DNA of 64,000 bases from Vampirovibrio sp. (GTDB taxonomy: Bacteria > Cyanobacteriota > Vampirovibrionia > Vampirovibrionales > JAJTHC01), in assembly GCA_024998755.1 (NCBI GenBank), contig JACEUU010000003.1:1-64000 (forward strand), read 5' to 3'. Positions within the stretch are counted from its first letter, which is position 1. Every line of letters begins with the position of its first letter. The notes under the pieces are model-generated. The model ran no database searches. It had not been told where the DNA came from and saw only the letters and a program-made list of their open reading frames with translations. This document shows positions 60,759-64,000 of this stretch, one piece after another. A program made the position numbers and the translations under genes.

Positions 60759-61841
60759 ATGCCAACCATTCCATTGCCTGATATTCTACTCATCCTCGGT
60801 ATTTTAGCCGCCATTGTTGGAGCATGTACCATATTTACCAACGCCATTGAATGGGTCGGACACCGATGCAACCTTTCCGCAGGCGTGGTTGGCAGCGTGC
60901 TAGCCGCCGTTGGAACCGCCCTACCTGAAACCATCGTGCCGATTGTCGCCATCGTTTCAGGAGCAGTCAACCCAAACGCCATGAGCGTAGAATCTGCAGG
61001 GGAAATTGGCACAGGAGCGATTCTGGGAGCACCATTCATGCTTGGCACGCTCGCCATGTTCATAACAGGGCTTGCCGTGTTAATCTTCACTTGGCTAAAA
61101 AAACGCACCCTGCATATGCCCCTAGACCACGAACAATTCTACAGAGATATGACTTATTTCTTCATTGCCTACGGCATCGCCGCTTGTTCAGCATTAATAC
61201 CCGCCTCTGCTTCGGGTTTTCGGTACGGCATTGCCGTTCTACTGCTAGGCATTTACGGTTTATATCTATATAAAACACTCACCGATACCACCGAAGAAAA
61301 CACCGTGGTAGACCCCGCCCACCCCGAAGAAAATGAAGATCATCACCTAGATCCGCTCTACTTCGCACCAAAATCCGCCGAGCCTAAAACGGCTATGATG
61401 GTGATTCAAACGGTCGTTGGCTTGGCGTTAATCATTGTTTTGGCTCATGAATTCGTCGGGGAAATCAACCATTTAGCCACATCACTCAAACTAGATGCGA
61501 TGGTTCTCAGTTTAATTATCATCCCAATTGCAACCGAATTGCCCGAAAAATTCAATAGCGTGATGTGGATTAGCCAACGAAAAGATACGCTCGCCATGGG
61601 CAACCTAACTGGGGCAATGGTCTTTCAAAGTTGCATTCCTACCGCCATTGGCGTAGCCTTCACGCCGTGGGTATTTACCGCCTTGGCAAAAACCAGCGTG
61701 CTTTATTGCTTGCTTTCCGCATTGATTATTACCGCTGTTGGCTTTAGAATTGGGGCAAAAGCCACACCTTTTGTACTTCTAAGCGGTGGTCTTTTTTACG
61801 GATTTTTCGTGTGGCAAGTCCTCCAAAGTTTACCGAAATAG
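60759..61841 (+). CDS. Sodium/calcium exchanger family (CaCA) membrane protein
   Basis: VVGSVLAAVGTALPETIVPIVAIVSGA and second half LSLIIIPIATELPEKFNSV. Confidence 0.88.
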   Translation: MPTIPLPDILLILGILAAIVGACTIFTNAIEWVGHRCNLSAGVVGSVLAAVGTALPETIVPIVAIVSGAVNPNAMSVESAGEIGTGAILGAPFMLGTLAMFITGLAVLIFTWLKKRTLHMPLDHEQFYRDMTYFFIAYGIAACSALIPASASGFRYGIAVLLLGIYGLYLYKTLTDTTEENTVVDPAHPEENEDHHLDPLYFAPKSAEPKTAMMVIQTVVGLALIIVLAHEFVGEINHLATSLKLDAMVLSLIIIPIATELPEKFNSVMWISQRKDTLAMGNLTGAMVFQSCIPTAIGVAFTPWVFTALAKTSVLYCLLSALIITAVGFRIGAKATPFVLLSGGLFYGFFVWQVLQSLPK

Positions 61842-61853
61842 AAGGTTTATTCC

Positions 61854-62996
61854 ATGCAAACAACACCCCTTACCCGAAAACTCAAAGTGCTTTCCGTGTT
61901 TGGCACTCGCCCCGAAGCCATTAAAATGGCACCCGTGGTGAAAGGCCTAGAAGCCGAAGCCAGCTGGAGTGAAAGCAAAGTTTGCGTTACCGCACAACAC
62001 CGGCAAATGCTAGACCAAGTGCTTCAATTATTCGATATTACGCCAGATTTTGACTTGGATTTAATGAAGCCCAATCAAGATTTATTCCATATTACAACGG
62101 CGGTTTTGAATGGGATGAAGCCCATTTTGGAAACCGAAAAGCCCGATATTGTGCTGGTACATGGCGATACTACCACTAGTTTTGCCACCAGTTTGGCGTG
62201 TTACTATCTGCAAATACCGGTGGGACACGTTGAAGCAGGGCTTCGCACTTATAATAGCCAGTTTCCGTTTCCTGAAGAACTCAACCGAGTTGTAACCGAT
62301 GCCATTGGCACCCTGTTTTTCGCCCCGACGGAACAATCGAAGCAAAACCTGTTAGCCTTACGAGGCGGAAACCCGAAGGGGATTTTTGTAACAGGCAACA
62401 CCGTCATTGATGCCCTATTTCAAACGCTGAATGCCCCTGTTAAAGTGCCTTCGCCTGTTACGCTAAAGGCGGGAAATCGGTTGGTTTTGGCGACGGTGCA
62501 TCGTCGGGAAAATTTTGGTGAGCCGTTACAGGAGATTTTAAAAGCGATGTTGCACTTGTTGGAGCAGTTTCCTGATGTGGAATTGGCGTTGCCAGTCCAC
62601 CCGAACCCGAATGTGAAACCGTTGGTTGAAGCCACGCTGGGGCAACAGGAGCGGATTCATTTGTTGCCACCCCAAGAGTATGAGCCGTTTTGCAGGCTGA
62701 TGCAGCAGGCGACGTTGATTTTAACCGATTCTGGTGGGGTGCAGGAAGAAGCCCCTTCGTTGGGGATACCCGTGTTGGTGTTGAGAGATGAGACTGAACG
62801 CCCTGAGGCAGTTGAAGCGGGTACGGTGAAGTTGGTTGGCCCGCATTATGAAAAAATTGTGGCGGAAGCTTCAAAATTATTGGGTGATGCTAGCTACTAC
62901 CAAGCCATGCAACGGGCTAGCAACCCTTATGGCGATGGGCAAGCAGTCCGCCGAATTGTTGACGCCTTGCGTGGGTTTTGGGAATCGGTTGGGTAG
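61854..62996 (+). CDS. wecB: UDP-N-acetylglucosamine 2-epimerase (non-hydrolysing)
   Basis: VFGTRPEAIKMAPVV, VHGDTTTSFATSLA, GHVEAGLRT, LTDSGGVQEEAPSLGIPVLVLRDETERPEAVEAG. Confidence 0.96.
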   Translation: MQTTPLTRKLKVLSVFGTRPEAIKMAPVVKGLEAEASWSESKVCVTAQHRQMLDQVLQLFDITPDFDLDLMKPNQDLFHITTAVLNGMKPILETEKPDIVLVHGDTTTSFATSLACYYLQIPVGHVEAGLRTYNSQFPFPEELNRVVTDAIGTLFFAPTEQSKQNLLALRGGNPKGIFVTGNTVIDALFQTLNAPVKVPSPVTLKAGNRLVLATVHRRENFGEPLQEILKAMLHLLEQFPDVELALPVHPNPNVKPLVEATLGQQERIHLLPPQEYEPFCRLMQQATLILTDSGGVQEEAPSLGIPVLVLRDETERPEAVEAGTVKLVGPHYEKIVAEASKLLGDASYYQAMQRASNPYGDGQAVRRIVDALRGFWESVG

Positions 62997-63436
62997 AAAG
63001 ACATTTAAAATTGAACGATTTAAGAAGACGATTAGTTGAAACGGCACTTGAATGGGAAAAGCTATATGGGGTTGCTCCATCGATTACTTCTGCCATTTCT
63101 GAATATGATGCTGCACTACTGATTGGCTTAACACCCAACGAGTATCAAAGTTGTATGCAAGGAAGAACAGCCGTTTCAAGAGGTTTTGATTTTATTTGTA
63201 AAGGTAATCAATATCAAGTTAAAGCTAACAGACCTAGTGGTAAAAAAGGGAGTAAAGTTACCTTGGTTGGGAAAGCGACCAATTACGAATGGGATTTTTT
63301 GATTTGGGTACATTATAATCCAGCCTTTGAAATTCAAGAAGTATGGCTTTTAGACAGAGATTTTTATATTGAAAACTTTGATTCAAAAAAACGTCTGTCA
63401 CCCAATGATATGAGAAAAGGGTCTCGTCTACTTTAA
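62978..63436 (+). CDS. Hypothetical protein, possible PD-(D/E)XK nuclease-like fold (TTG start uncertain)
   Basis: SRGFDFICKGNQYQVKANRPSGKKGSKVTLVGKATNYEWDFLIWVHYN. Confidence 0.6.
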   Translation: MGIGWVERHLKLNDLRRRLVETALEWEKLYGVAPSITSAISEYDAALLIGLTPNEYQSCMQGRTAVSRGFDFICKGNQYQVKANRPSGKKGSKVTLVGKATNYEWDFLIWVHYNPAFEIQEVWLLDRDFYIENFDSKKRLSPNDMRKGSRLL

Positions 63437-63469
63437 GTAAATAGACCCATCAAGAATTTGAATACCCGA

Positions 63470-63700
63470 TCACCAATAGGAACGACCATCGCGTTTGCCC
63501 TGCAGTCGTCGATGCGTTCCGTCCACCGTAGGGGCAAAAAGAACATCCCGCCGTCAATGCCCTTCTGGTGGCATAGGCGGGTGGCTTTTTGGGGGTCTTT
63601 AGGGGCTTGCCCCTGAATTCGTGGGGGATTGTTAAGGGGGTTCTCGAACAAGAACCCCCTTAACACCCACCAGCTAAAGCTAGGAACGACAATCGATGAG
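63470..63700. repeat. Repeat family B, inverted divergent copy containing hairpin 63631-63664
   Basis: aggaacgaccatcgcg...ctaaagctaggaacgacaatcgatgag; gttaagggggttct/agaacccccttaac. Confidence 0.75.
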
Positions 63701-63716
63701 AGATAGTTTGAACCCC

Positions 63717-64000
63717 CTACTTCCCGACCCCATTTAGCCAGCGTTGGGCGAAGTTTTTGGCTTCGGTGTCCCACAAAAACAACAAATCCTTAAAGCCATG
63801 GTTGGGCTTCAACCCCAATTCCAACGAAGAAACCGCCGGCAATTCCAATACCCCACGCTCACGGGTCTTCACCCAAATCGGCTCTTTATCATCCCTGTAA
63901 AGCGGTTTCTGCTCAACCGATTGCCTATCAAACCCAAATTCCAACGACAAGCCCCGCTGAATATAATGCCCCTCAATCGCCTCAAATAACTGCTGCTTCT
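63717..64000 (-). CDS. Unknown protein, 5' end beyond window (partial)
   Basis: Reverse frame open from 64000: KQQLFEAIEGHYIQRGLSLEFGFDRQSVEQKPLYRDDKEPIW... Confidence 0.55.
   Translation of the reverse strand, partial: KQQLFEAIEGHYIQRGLSLEFGFDRQSVEQKPLYRDDKEPIWVKTRERGVLELPAVSSLELGLKPNHGFKDLLFLWDTEAKNFAQRWLNGVGK

Overview
Bacterial chromosomal window, AT-rich-moderate, likely from a flagellated didermic lineage. A Cyanobacteria/Vampirovibrionia-like origin is only a low-confidence inference. Main contents: the 3' part of an RTX-like repeat protein (exact 243-bp tandem units); bioY/rimI/recF/mlaD-type housekeeping genes; a pair of CHAP/NlpC-like paralogues; an IS5-family element; a long-form guaA; rpmH-rnpA-yidD; a large inverted tuf-S10-spc ribosomal operon that stops after rplR; a Thr-Tyr-Thr tRNA cluster; TolC, RpiB, DegT, ribBA and CtpA; an IS110-family element; a Maf-type glycosyltransferase with three flagellin paralogues; a GT2 protein, a Ski2-like helicase, a cation exchanger, wecB and several unknown accessory ORFs. 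Most notable observation: the IS110-family element at 42437-43555 has ends fixed to the base by an unoccupied target copy at about 57.76 kb. Its upstream non-coding end contains a readable bridge-RNA-like structure whose two internal loops match the target and the donor ends, and joining its ends would create a TTGACA-N18-TAGAAT promoter. The window also carries several families of dispersed palindromic/MITE-like repeats, one apparently inserted in frame inside ribBA. All family calls are from reading the sequence; no database search or folding was run.
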